A program made the translations under genes and the position numbers. A stretch of 64,000 nt of DNA from positions 431,848-495,847 of the forward strand of contig WIAF01000003.1 in the NCBI GenBank assembly GCA_014055465.1. The letters run 5' to 3'. This DNA is from Nitrospira sp. CR1.1. Its GTDB lineage: Bacteria; Nitrospirota; Nitrospiria; Nitrospirales; Nitrospiraceae. This document shows, piece by piece, positions 28,656-37,263 of the stretch. How positions within the stretch are numbered: the first letter of the stretch is position 1; each line of letters opens with the position of its first letter. The notes below the pieces were generated by a model, which saw only the letters and a list, made by a program, of their open reading frames with translations, was not told the DNA's origin and did not search any database.

Positions 28656-29525
28656 ATGCAACAAATTTCTCCGACCCGGATTCCGGTGGATGTTGTCCAC
28701 CGCGTTCACCATAAGTTCTGGACCTACCTCCTATTCTGGTCGATCGTCGCAGGTTCGGTGATTGGCGTTCCAGCCTATGGAGTGTTCTACGGATATTCCT
28801 GGCTGGATTGGACGATGTTTGCCGTGCTGTATCTGGTCACCGGCCTTGGCATCACCGTGGGATACCACCGGCTATTGACGCATCGCAGCTTCGAATGTCC
28901 CGATTGGGTGAAAGCCTGCCTGCTGGTCGCCGGTGGCTGGGCCCTGCAGAATTCCGGTGCGAAATGGACGGCTGATCATTTGCGTCACCATGCGCATTGT
29001 GACGATCCGGCTGATCCATACAATGCTAAGCGTGGATTCTGGTATAGCCACTGCGGCTGGCTGCTCGATCCGGTTCCGTGCAACGATGAACGATTCGGCT
29101 CACGCGTCATGCAGGACCCGGTGGCAATGTGGCAACACCGCAATTATGCGGTAATCGTTCTCATCGGCCTCGCCCTGCCTTTTGTCGTGGGCTTCCTCCA
29201 TAACGGATGGCAGGGTGGAATCGGAGGATTTATGCTGGCCGGCGTCGGACGGACCTTTGCCGTCCTGAATTCCACCTTCTGCATCAATTCAGTCTGCCAC
29301 ATATGGGGCGAGCAACCCTATGGCACGTCCGATTCAAGCCGCAACTCTTGGCTGGTTTCCTTGCTCACTTTCGGCGAGGGGTATCATAATTACCACCACA
29401 CCTACCCGAGCGATTATCGTAACGGGCCGCTCTGGTACAATTTTGATCCGTCGAAGTGGCTGATCTATACCTTATCGAAGCTAGGGCTGGCCTCATCACT
29501 CCGGACAGCGTCCCCCGGTAACTGA
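28656..29525 (+). CDS. membrane fatty acid desaturase (delta-9 acyl desaturase type)
   Basis: The 289-residue protein has four membrane helices and the three histidine boxes of di-iron desaturases: HRLLTH (HX4H), HLRHH (HX2HH) and HNYHH (HX2HH), plus a distal NSxCHxWG motif. This is the pattern of acyl-CoA/acyl-lipid delta-9 desaturases, which introduce a cis double bond into saturated acyl chains. It is probably used to tune membrane fluidity. It stands alone and is followed by a long leader to the RRM gene. Confidence 0.9.
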   Translation: MQQISPTRIPVDVVHRVHHKFWTYLLFWSIVAGSVIGVPAYGVFYGYSWLDWTMFAVLYLVTGLGITVGYHRLLTHRSFECPDWVKACLLVAGGWALQNSGAKWTADHLRHHAHCDDPADPYNAKRGFWYSHCGWLLDPVPCNDERFGSRVMQDPVAMWQHRNYAVIVLIGLALPFVVGFLHNGWQGGIGGFMLAGVGRTFAVLNSTFCINSVCHIWGEQPYGTSDSSRNSWLVSLLTFGEGYHNYHHTYPSDYRNGPLWYNFDPSKWLIYTLSKLGLASSLRTASPGN

Positions 29526-29823
29526 ACGCCTTGCAGCCGCCCTGAGTGGAGGGAGCTATTGCGGCTGAGGATTATTTTTCTCGCCCCGGTCAAACTGATA
29601 GCAATCCCCCTCACTCATCTGCTAGGATGAAGCGTGATCTTATGACGGGCCGCATAAGAATCACGGTTTCGAATGGCTCATCACCGATATTGTTTGTTAC
29701 CGAGAAGTTGATCGGAAGTCAGACCCAAGTCGCCCCTACCACCGCGCCTTCGGCCCGCTCATTCCCCTCATATCCTTGTTCTCGTGTCGCCGACAATGTC
29801 ACTTTTCAAAAGGAGAGACCCCT

Positions 29824-30144
29824 ATGGGTAACAAATTGTATGTCGGCGGACTGCCGTATGCTGCCACTGAATCGCAACTGAGCAACTTGTTCTCCGCTCA
29901 CGGCACCGTTGAATCGGCGCGTGTGATCACGGACAAGTTCACGGGGCAATCACGCGGCTTCGGCTTCGTGGAAATGTCCACGGCGGAAGAGGCGAAGGCG
30001 GCCATCACCGCATTAAACGGCTCGGACATGGATGGCCGGCAACTCACTGTCAATGAAGCGAAGCCCCAAGAGCCTCGCTCAGGTGGCGGCGGGGGCGGAC
30101 GGTTCGGCGGCGGTGAAAACCGCGGCGGACGCAACCGCTTCTAA
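29824..30144 (+). CDS. RRM-type RNA-binding protein with Gly-rich tail
   Basis: The 106-residue protein is one RRM domain with RNP2 (LYVGGL) and RNP1 (RGFGFVEM), followed by a Gly/Arg-rich tail (GGGGGGRFGGG). This matches the small bacterial RRM proteins known mainly from cyanobacteria and some other phyla, often induced by cold. AAAGGAG precedes the ATG. About 300 bases separate it from the desaturase gene, enough for a structured leader. A strong terminator follows. Confidence 0.92.
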   Translation: MGNKLYVGGLPYAATESQLSNLFSAHGTVESARVITDKFTGQSRGFGFVEMSTAEEAKAAITALNGSDMDGRQLTVNEAKPQEPRSGGGGGGRFGGGENRGGRNRF

Positions 30145-30169
30145 GATACGGCGAGAGTCGTCTCGGCTG

Positions 30170-30206
30170 CACAGGGGCGCTTCATCCGAAGCGCCCCTGT
30201 GTGTTT
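30170..30206 (+). terminator. terminator of the RRM gene
   Basis: A perfect 14-base-pair stem (30170-30183 with 30188-30201) closes a four-base loop, followed by TGTTT. It may also serve the convergent arfB gene. Confidence 0.75.
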
Positions 30207-30218
30207 GCGCAGTAAGCC

Positions 30219-30635
30219 TCACTGTTCATCAGGCCGGCCCCGTAATGTTTTAAGCTGCCCTCGTTTGGATTTATCCTCCAGCCGTCTTTTCTTCGACCCT
30301 TTTGTCGGTTTGGTCGGTCGACGCGGTATCCGCGGAATCGCCGCCTGTTGAATCAATTCCACGAGACGCTCCAAAGCCAGCGCACGGTTCCGCTCCTGGC
30401 TCCGCGAGTCCTGCGCCTTGATGATAAGAATCCCCTCACGCGACACGCGATGATCCCGTAACTCCAACAACCGCTCCTTGTAAAACGGGGGAAGGGAAGA
30501 GGCCCGTATATCGAACCGGAGATGAATTGCGGACGAGACCTTATTCACATGTTGTCCGCCGGCGCCTTGCGCCCGCACAGCCGTCAATTCGATTTCCTCA
30601 TCCGGAATCGACACATGTGTTGAAATGGCCACCAT
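30219..30635 (-). CDS. arfB: alternative ribosome-rescue factor ArfB (YaeJ)
   Basis: This 138-residue protein has the release-factor GGQ motif in RAQGAGGQHVNKVSSA, then a long Lys/Arg-rich C-terminal tail (KPTKGSKKRRLEDKSKRG), which in ArfB enters the empty mRNA channel of stalled ribosomes. It lacks the stop-codon recognition domain of RF1/RF2. It hydrolyses peptidyl-tRNA on ribosomes stalled at the end of broken mRNA. Confidence 0.92.
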   Translation of the reverse strand: MVAISTHVSIPDEEIELTAVRAQGAGGQHVNKVSSAIHLRFDIRASSLPPFYKERLLELRDHRVSREGILIIKAQDSRSQERNRALALERLVELIQQAAIPRIPRRPTKPTKGSKKRRLEDKSKRGQLKTLRGRPDEQ

Positions 30636-30879
30636 ATCATCCTCTCCATCCGCAGATTGGGAAAACGTACCCGTATGCCGGCGAGGGAGTCAATCGAACA
30701 CAGCCGGGAAGACACAGATCTCTGCTCATCGCGCATCTGGCTGCAAGAACAGGTTACGGTACGGAGGCGTTCCCCTTTTAATCATCTGACAGGTTTGCGC
30801 TCCCGAGCGTACCGTGCAGACCACAGCATTCCATACACGCAATCAGTGGACGGAACGCCTCTTGCCGATCCTGCGGCTT

Positions 30880-31607
30880 CCCTGCTTGTTTCTCGCCACC
30901 GCCTTGGAGCTGCATGCGCCTTCCCTTCTCCGCGCCATGCTGGTTGCGGAACGAGGAAACGAACTGGCCCTGAATGCCGCGGCCGTCGCTGACACTGTTG
31001 TTGATCGCGTCCTGTTCGAGCAGTATGACGATACCAGTTGTTCGCCAACGACTGTCCCCTCCTCAACGGCGCGTCCAAGGCGAGAACGGCCCGGCTCCTG
31101 CGATACCACACACTCTACCGGTATTACTCCTGGCTGGGAGTCACCGATGCCAGTGGAACGATTGTCGCCGCCACCAACGCGCGCCCTCCGCTGGGCGCGC
31201 CGGCAATCAATCGCGCAGCTTTCGATGCGGTGCGGCGATCAGGAACTACTCGCGTTGAACCGGTGTCCACTTCTGTCTAGGCACTGGCCTTCCTCCGGCG
31301 GCACCGATCGTACACTGCGGCGCCCCGGGCGCACCTCTTTGTGCCGGATCTGTACCCACCGAGAAAAGAGCGGCCACGAGGTCCTCGCCAGTCTCAATGC
31401 AGGGGACAGCGTGAAACAAATGCCGGGGGTTGTGTGGGCACTTCTTAGGATGAACAGGACGTACTCAACGTCTATAATGACTATGACACCCACTGCGGCT
31501 CGAAGCCAGACGACCTGGATCAGTTCCTCCAGGTGATACGATCCGTCGAAGACGTTTGGATGGAGCTCGTAGTGTTGCCAGCACCTGACAAGCAGGGAGT
31601 GGCATGA
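30880..31607 (+). pseudogene. decayed Cache-type sensor fused to a decayed Rcp1-like response regulator
   Basis: Two remnants lie end to end. From about 30880 one frame reads ...NAAAVADTVVDRVLFEQYDD; near 31030 a one-base loss shifts it into a frame reading LFANDCPLLNG ... YYSWLGVTDASGTIVAATN and ending at a stop at 31280. This resembles an extracellular Cache sensor domain. From about 31278 another frame gives ALAFLRR ... FVPDLYPPR, then with shifts SGHEVLASLNAGD and DLDQFLQVIRSVEDVWMELVVLP, the C-terminal half of an Rcp1-type receiver. At least three frameshifts are needed, and the end of the sensor and start of the receiver are missing. The last stop overlaps the next kinase start (ATGA). 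Confidence 0.72.
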
Positions 31608-33847
31608 ATATCCGCCCTATCCATGTTTTGTTGATTGAAGACAATCCGGGCGACATTCGCCTGGTGCGTGAATCCTTGGGACAAACACGGGACGGGCAAT
31701 TCACGCTCACGCACGTCGACCGTCTCGATGCGGGCATCCGCTGTCTGAACGAGGCCCTGATCGATGTCATTCTCCTGGATCTCTCCCTGCCCGACAGTCA
31801 AAGCATCGAGACCCTGCTCAGGATGCATGCCGCGGCGCGTGGGATTCCGATCGTGCTGATGACCGAGCTGGAGGATGAAGAGTTAGGTCTGCACCTCATT
31901 CAGGCTGGAGCGCAAGATTATCTGATTAAGGGACAGACCTCGGCGCCCCTTCTCGCGCGCGCGTTACGGTATGCCGTCGGCCGCAACCGGCTTGAAGAAG
32001 AACTGCGCGAACAGACACGGTTTCTCCAATCGGTCCTCAATGGCATGGCCGACGGGGTGGTGATGGCCGATGAAACCGGCACGTTTCGAGTCTGGAACCC
32101 CGCCGCAGAGCACATCCTGGGAAGCGGTCATGCCCATAAGACAGTCGGCCGATGGTCCGACGATTTCTCCATGTTTCTCCCCGACCGGATGACACCCTAC
32201 CCGCCGGAAGACATTCCCCTGGCACGGGCCATCCGGGGAGAATCCGTGACCGGCGCAACCATCTTTCTCAAACGCGGGACTCAGCGTGACGCCCTATGGC
32301 TTGACGTGTCTGCCCGGCCATTGCGGGATGAGATGGGACTGATCAAGGGCGGGGTGATGGTGTTTCGCGACATCAGCGAAACCACACGCACCGACGAAGC
32401 GCTGAGGGACAGCGAGGCCCGCTTCCGCGCGATCATGGACAATAGCCCTGCCCTGATTTTCCTCAAAGATCGCGAAGGACGATATCTCCAGGCGAACCGG
32501 CAATTTGAAACCATTTTCCATCTGGCGCAGAAAGATCTTGTCGGAAAAACCGACGACGAAATCTTTCCGCCCGCCCAGGCCGCGGCATTTCGCGAAAATG
32601 ACCTGAAGGTGTTCGAGGCCGACGCCCCCATGCGATTTGAAGAATCGGCGCTCCATGACGATGGCCCCCACACCAGCATTGTGGTGAAATTCCCCCTGCG
32701 CAATGCTGCAGGCCGCTGTTACGCGCTCTGCGGAATCGCCACCGACATTACCGATAAGCAACGGGCGGAGGAAATCCAGCATCACCTCGACAAGGATCGC
32801 CTCCTCCTGCTGGAATCCACCGGTGAAGGAATTTATGGCCTCGACCGACAGGGCCGATGCACCTTTATTAATTCAACGGCCTCGCGCATACTCGGGTACC
32901 CGCCCAATGAACTCCTCGGCCAGGACATGCATGAGCGCATCCATCATTCGTTACACGACGGCGCGACACACCCCCGGACGCGCTGCCATATCCATGAAAC
33001 GCTTGCGGATGGGAAAGGCCGCAAGGTCGATGATGAAGTGTATTGGCGCAGGGACGGGACCTCATTTCCCGTCCAATACTCCTCCTTCCCGGTCATAGAA
33101 CAGAGACTCGTCACCGGGGCCGTGGTCGTCTTTCTTGACATTACCGACCGCAAACGGGCTGAGCAGCAACTGACCGCGTCGCATGACCAGCTCAGAATGC
33201 TGACCGCCCGCCTGGAATCGGTGCGGGAGGAGGAACGGATTCTTATCGCGCGCGAAATCCATGACGAACTGGGCCAGGCGTTGACCGGCGTGAAGCTTGA
33301 ACTCTCCCTGTTGCGCGACCAGCTCCCTGATCTGGCCCCTGCGTTGCAGCATCGCCTGGAATCGATCTCCGGGCTCGTCGACGCCACAATCCAGTCAGTC
33401 CGAAGGATTGCCACGGATCTGCGCCCCATCGTGCTGGACCAGCTGGGCCTCATTCCGGCAATCGAATGGCAAACGCAGGAATTTCAATCACGCACCGGGA
33501 TTCAATGTCGACTCGACATTTACCTTCGGTCCGCGCAGCTCTCGCAAACCGCATCGACCGCCATGTTCAGAATTTTTCAGGAGATCCTCACCAATGTGGT
33601 GCGCCATGCGAAAGCCTCTGTTGTCAAGATCACCCTTCAGGAGCAGGCCGGCGGGCTTATGCTTGAAGTACACGACAACGGGCGCGGCATCACCGAATCC
33701 GAGCTGGCCGATCCTCAGTCCCTGGGCTTGGTCGGAATGCGAGAACGCGCCTTACTGCTCGGCGGCAATATCACCTTCGTAGGCAATGCCGAATCGGGAA
33801 CCATCGTGCGAGTCAGAATTCCTCTTGAGCACCCGCCCCAAGGCTGA
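31604..33847 (+). CDS. hybrid sensor kinase: receiver, three PAS domains, NarX-type histidine kinase
   Basis: The 747-residue soluble protein has an N-terminal receiver (about 5-125; phospho-acceptor in VILLDLSLPDS). Three PAS domains follow (about 140-255, 270-390 and 400-515), then a HisKA_3 domain with the phospho-His in REIHDELGQ (His553), and an HATPase domain with EILTNVVRHAK and DNGRGI. It has no membrane segment, so it senses cytoplasmic or redox cues and is itself phosphorylated by an upstream kinase. It is followed by a NarL-type regulator, its probable partner. Its start overlaps the decayed regulator upstream by four bases. Confidence 0.92.
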   Translation: MNIRPIHVLLIEDNPGDIRLVRESLGQTRDGQFTLTHVDRLDAGIRCLNEALIDVILLDLSLPDSQSIETLLRMHAAARGIPIVLMTELEDEELGLHLIQAGAQDYLIKGQTSAPLLARALRYAVGRNRLEEELREQTRFLQSVLNGMADGVVMADETGTFRVWNPAAEHILGSGHAHKTVGRWSDDFSMFLPDRMTPYPPEDIPLARAIRGESVTGATIFLKRGTQRDALWLDVSARPLRDEMGLIKGGVMVFRDISETTRTDEALRDSEARFRAIMDNSPALIFLKDREGRYLQANRQFETIFHLAQKDLVGKTDDEIFPPAQAAAFRENDLKVFEADAPMRFEESALHDDGPHTSIVVKFPLRNAAGRCYALCGIATDITDKQRAEEIQHHLDKDRLLLLESTGEGIYGLDRQGRCTFINSTASRILGYPPNELLGQDMHERIHHSLHDGATHPRTRCHIHETLADGKGRKVDDEVYWRRDGTSFPVQYSSFPVIEQRLVTGAVVVFLDITDRKRAEQQLTASHDQLRMLTARLESVREEERILIAREIHDELGQALTGVKLELSLLRDQLPDLAPALQHRLESISGLVDATIQSVRRIATDLRPIVLDQLGLIPAIEWQTQEFQSRTGIQCRLDIYLRSAQLSQTASTAMFRIFQEILTNVVRHAKASVVKITLQEQAGGLMLEVHDNGRGITESELADPQSLGLVGMRERALLLGGNITFVGNAESGTIVRVRIPLEHPPQG

Positions 33848-33915
33848 CGCGGGGAGCTGACGCGTGCCGCAATGACCGGTCCACCTTGGGCCAGACGCAA
33901 CGCAGGGAGCACTTT

Positions 33916-34560
33916 GTGACTAAAATTCTGGTCGTGGATGATCACGCGGTCGTTCGGCAAGGCGTCAAACAAATTCTCAACGAGCAGTTTCAGGGCGTCG
34001 TGATCGGCGAAGCTCGGAACGCGGAGGAAATGATGGACCGGCTACGGAAGTTCGCCTGGGACATCGTGATCCTCGACGTCGGCATGCCGGGAAAGAGCGG
34101 CCTCGACGCTATAAAGGACCTCAAGCAGGTCTGTCCGAAACTTCCAGTCCTTGTGCTTAGCGCCTATCCCGAAGATCAGCTGGCCAGGAGAATGCTCAAA
34201 GCGGGAGCCGCCGGGTACCTCACCAAAGACAGCGCCCCGAACGAATTGGTGCACGCCCTCAGGAAGATCCTGGGAGGCGGAAAATTTGTGAGCGCCTCCA
34301 TGGCTGAGTTACTCGTCGCCAACCTCAATGAGGATGCCGAAAAACCTCTGCACGAACTGCTCTCTGACCGCGAGTACCAGGTCATGTGTTTAATCGCGGT
34401 CGGCAAAAGCCTCAAGGAGATTGCGGATGACCTTTGCGTGGGAATCAGCACCATCAATACCTATCGCGCGCGCATCCTCGAAAAAATGCAGTTCAAGAAC
34501 AACACCGAATTGACGCATTACGCCATCGACCATCGCCTTATCAACCGTCTCGTCTCCTGA
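33916..34560 (+). CDS. NarL/FixJ-type response regulator
   Basis: From the GTG at 33916, with AGGGAG six bases upstream, the protein has 214 residues. The receiver has the acidic pair VVDDH, phospho-acceptor Asp54 in VILDVGMPG, and the conserved Thr/Ser and Lys (LVLSAYP, LTKDSAP). The LuxR-type HTH at about residues 145-210 reads LSDREYQVMCLIAVGKSLKE followed by IADDLCVGISTINTYRARI. It should be phosphorylated by the kinase just upstream. An ATG at 33886 would add ten residues without a ribosome site. Confidence 0.92.
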   Translation: MTKILVVDDHAVVRQGVKQILNEQFQGVVIGEARNAEEMMDRLRKFAWDIVILDVGMPGKSGLDAIKDLKQVCPKLPVLVLSAYPEDQLARRMLKAGAAGYLTKDSAPNELVHALRKILGGGKFVSASMAELLVANLNEDAEKPLHELLSDREYQVMCLIAVGKSLKEIADDLCVGISTINTYRARILEKMQFKNNTELTHYAIDHRLINRLVS

Positions 34561-35112
34561 GTCCGGTCGGCCGGCGTTCCTGCCCCTGGCAAGTTCGTAG
34601 CATAAACGGCGACACGCGCAACTCCACAAACGGCGACGCGCATTTTACGCAAAGGGCGATGGTGCGCCTCGCTCCCACGGGGTACACCTAGCACTGTCGC
34701 GTCACTGAGGTTCCTTGAGTCGCTTCGAAAAGCGGAGCGTCGGAGGCTGAACATCGGAACCATCCGACTCTTCCTGACGGTAATGCAGTTCATCACAAGG
34801 ACCCACGGCATGACCACCCTTGCCGGCATCGAAGGGCTGATCACGCGAGAGCGCACCCGGCGCGGAGCCGGCGCCATGGAACTCTTGGCGCAGCGGGTTC
34901 ACCTCTGTCCCTGGAATCAGATCTTCATGGCGAGCGACATCCGTTCACGGAGAGGCGCGACCGTTCTCCACTCCCTGCGTCGCTTCCCATACATGGTGTC
35001 CCTCTCTAGCACGGGTTCGAAAGCCGTTTGCCAGGTCGCCTCCATCACAGCTGCGGAAGGAATTCTCTGGAAGAGCTGCAATTGACCGGGTGATGCACAA
35101 GGAGGACCGTCG
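34561..35112 (+). other. intergenic region without a convincing gene
   Basis: I find no coding sequence I can support in these 552 bases. Short frames exist on both strands, but they have no family features and are rich in Arg/Ser. At 34604-34642 an imperfect direct repeat occurs: AAACGGCGACACGCGCA is followed 24 bases later by AAACGGCGACGCGCA, and a weaker third copy begins at 34651. Confidence 0.5.
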
Positions 35113-35541
35113 ATGAATCCCACGATGCCCCATGCCAAACAACCGGGAAGATCGCGAGTCATGATTGTCGATGCCGAGCTGCAGTTCGGGCTCAAACTTG
35201 CCGATTGCCTGGCTACGAGCGGGTACCACGCGGTTCTCGTGCGAGACCTTGAGTCCACACTGGCGCAACTCGGCGAAATCCAGCCGGAGGCCATTCTTCT
35301 CAGTCAGGATTCCAGGGATTCACGTCGAGACACCCTTGGGGTTGATGCGCTCCGCACCGTCACTGCGCTCTGCCCGCAGGCCCCCGTTCTGGCGCTCACC
35401 CACCCTCAGCCTCGAACCATGAGCAGAATCTCCCAATCCATCGACACTCTCCCCGCAGGATCCACGAATCCGCCTCTGGAGCATTCTGTAGAAGAGGTGC
35501 TCCTGGCGACGCTCGGGATACCCTGCGTCCGACTTCATTGA
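35113..35541 (+). CDS. receiver-like protein lacking the phospho-acceptor site
   Basis: The 142-residue protein has the beta-1 to alpha-1 segment of a receiver (RVMIVDAELQFGLKLADCLATSGY) and a central strand AILLSQDSRD. In a true receiver the first strand ends with two acidic residues and the third with the phosphorylated Asp; here they read DAE and LLSQD, so the acceptor position is Ser. Later strands (APVLALTHP) fit the fold. It has no output domain. It may be a phosphorylation-independent partner or a decaying regulator. GGAGGA precedes the start. Confidence 0.65.
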   Translation: MNPTMPHAKQPGRSRVMIVDAELQFGLKLADCLATSGYHAVLVRDLESTLAQLGEIQPEAILLSQDSRDSRRDTLGVDALRTVTALCPQAPVLALTHPQPRTMSRISQSIDTLPAGSTNPPLEHSVEEVLLATLGIPCVRLH

Positions 35542-35606
35542 GGCAACATTCCTAGGACACCACATCAGCAGCCGACCCGTATTCGGCAAGGAAAGGAGTG
35601 GTTACC

Positions 35607-35924
35607 ATGACAGACCATAATGCACAGGCACCTGCGGCTGGCGACCCCATACGAGCCATTTCCCGAGGAGGGACAAGCCGATCGATACCAAAACGAAAGG
35701 ATCGTGTCCTGTCATCCCCTCAGGCCAAGGCCTCGGATTCAGCCGGCGACATCAGAACAAGGATTGAAAAGCTGGCCTATGCGCTCTATCAGCAACGAGG
35801 ACAACAGGACGGATATGACTGTGAAGATTGGCTGGAAGCCGAACGGATGGTACGGGCGGCATCCGCCCCTCAACACCGGGAAGGCTCTGGTCACTCCGGG
35901 ATCCCATCACTTCATCGCGCCTGA
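35607..35924 (+). CDS. DUF2934 family protein
   Basis: The product is 105 residues. The first half is polar and probably disordered. The second half carries the DUF2934 signature: IRTRIEKLAYALYQQRG followed by DGYDCEDWLEAERMV. The family is small, widespread in soil and sediment bacteria, and functionally undefined. AAAGGAG lies eight bases before the ATG. It belongs to the run of short genes between two response regulators. Confidence 0.8.
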   Translation: MTDHNAQAPAAGDPIRAISRGGTSRSIPKRKDRVLSSPQAKASDSAGDIRTRIEKLAYALYQQRGQQDGYDCEDWLEAERMVRAASAPQHREGSGHSGIPSLHRA

Positions 35925-35967
35925 ACCGGCAGCTGAGCAATGCACCGACTATCTCGAGGAGAAGATC

Positions 35968-36375
35968 ATGACGCTGTGTCCCGCGACTCATTGCGGCCAT
36001 GTAATGGAAGCTGATATTCGTGGCGGGTATGACGCATGCATCGGTCTTGAATGCCTGTATTGTCCCCACTGCGGACATCGCGGCCTGAAAGCCCGAAACG
36101 GAGCGCAACTGCTCTTCACGGGACAGCATGAATACCTGTTCAGCTACGGCCCCTCCCTATCTCATCTCAAAGTGGTCCTCTCGACGGTCGCCATCAATTT
36201 GTTTCAAACCCAGGGGATGCCTCCGGCCCAACTGGCCGCTCATGTGGCAGACTGGGCACTCCTTATGGGACAGGTCTGCGGCACGGTGCGCTTCTCCGGC
36301 GACCTCGTCCATTCGAGTTGTTATGAATATTGCCGGCGCGAGGCGACGAAAAGCCCCGCCGTGTCCTCACTATAG
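35968..36375 (+). CDS. hypothetical protein with a zinc-ribbon-like CxxC pair
   Basis: From the ATG at 35968, preceded by GAGGAG, the protein has 135 residues. The N-terminal part contains CIGLECLYCPHCGHRG, which together with upstream Cys and His (CPATHCGH) could bind zinc. The rest is not recognised. A longer frame reaches back to 35620 but overlaps the DUF2934 gene and has no conserved features. The gene is 17 bases upstream of the LuxR-type regulator. Confidence 0.6.
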   Translation: MTLCPATHCGHVMEADIRGGYDACIGLECLYCPHCGHRGLKARNGAQLLFTGQHEYLFSYGPSLSHLKVVLSTVAINLFQTQGMPPAQLAAHVADWALLMGQVCGTVRFSGDLVHSSCYEYCRREATKSPAVSSL

Positions 36376-36392
36376 ATAAGGTCCTCACTCCC

Positions 36393-37109
36393 ATGGACTC
36401 CTCCATGAGCGGCCTGCAGTCAAGCTCTGCCCTGATTTCGGTGGCGATTGTCAGTCACAACCACCTTGTGCGCATCGGGCTTCAAGCCGCGCTGGCCGGG
36501 CAGCAACATATGCGGCTAATAGGGGAATCCGCCAGCGTGCGGGACGCGGAAACCCTCGTGACTCGAGAGCGCCCTCAGGTGCTCGTCATTGATACGGAAA
36601 GCGACATCGATGTCAGAGAACTCATCCGAACGGTGAAGACATCCGTCCCGGCGACACGACTCATTTTCCTCAGCAGCATTGAGGACACTCCTCACAATCT
36701 AGGATCAATCTCATCCGAGATAGACGGCATCGTCCTGACCATCCAGCCGGCAGCGGTATTGTTGGCCACCATCAACCACGTCTGCGGCCTCACGGCAGCA
36801 ACGTCCATGTACGAACATCGCGCGCGCAGCCGACCGGGGGGAACAGAATCCGCCACCGGCCACGATCCCACACACTGCTTGTCGACGAAATATCCTGCTG
36901 CTTCCTTAACCGGTCGTGAAGAGGAGATCCTCTTTTCAGTCGGCCAAGGGCTCTCCAACCGGGATATTGCCGAGCGTCTGCGCATTTCCAGCATCACCGT
37001 ACGCCATCACCTCACGAGCATTTTCGGGAAGCTTGACGTGAACAACCGCCAGCAGCTTCTGTTGCGGGCGTATGAGTGCGGTTTCCTGAAGCTCAGGGCG
37101 CACCAGTAG
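36393..37109 (+). CDS. LuxR-type regulator with divergent receiver
   Basis: The protein (238 residues from 36393) has an N-terminal receiver-like domain and a C-terminal LuxR HTH at about residues 170-232 (LTGREEEILFSVGQGLSN followed by RDIAERLRISSITVRHHL). In the receiver, the first strand reads VAIVSHNHLVRIGL, with SHN in place of the usual DDH. An Asp is kept in VLVIDTESD at the acceptor position. Phosphorylation may be weak or absent because the metal-binding acidic pair is lost. It is probably co-transcribed with the small genes upstream. Confidence 0.82.
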   Translation: MDSSMSGLQSSSALISVAIVSHNHLVRIGLQAALAGQQHMRLIGESASVRDAETLVTRERPQVLVIDTESDIDVRELIRTVKTSVPATRLIFLSSIEDTPHNLGSISSEIDGIVLTIQPAAVLLATINHVCGLTAATSMYEHRARSRPGGTESATGHDPTHCLSTKYPAASLTGREEEILFSVGQGLSNRDIAERLRISSITVRHHLTSIFGKLDVNNRQQLLLRAYECGFLKLRAHQ

Positions 37110-37263
37110 CCCACGCGCAGCACAGTATTGGTATGCGAATCAGCCGGCCCTTGGAGGGCTTCTGTGAATCATGAATTTGTGGCCAGGCCGCTGGGTACCT
37201 GATGGCAGCCGACGGAATGCGGCAGATGACCGCAGAGGGACAGGGGAAAGTCTCACGGAAGGC

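Noticed and set aside
34783..35085. 100-codon plus-strand frame in the gap after the NarL-type regulator
   Set aside because: No ribosome site, no family features and Arg/Ser-rich composition; left as non-coding.
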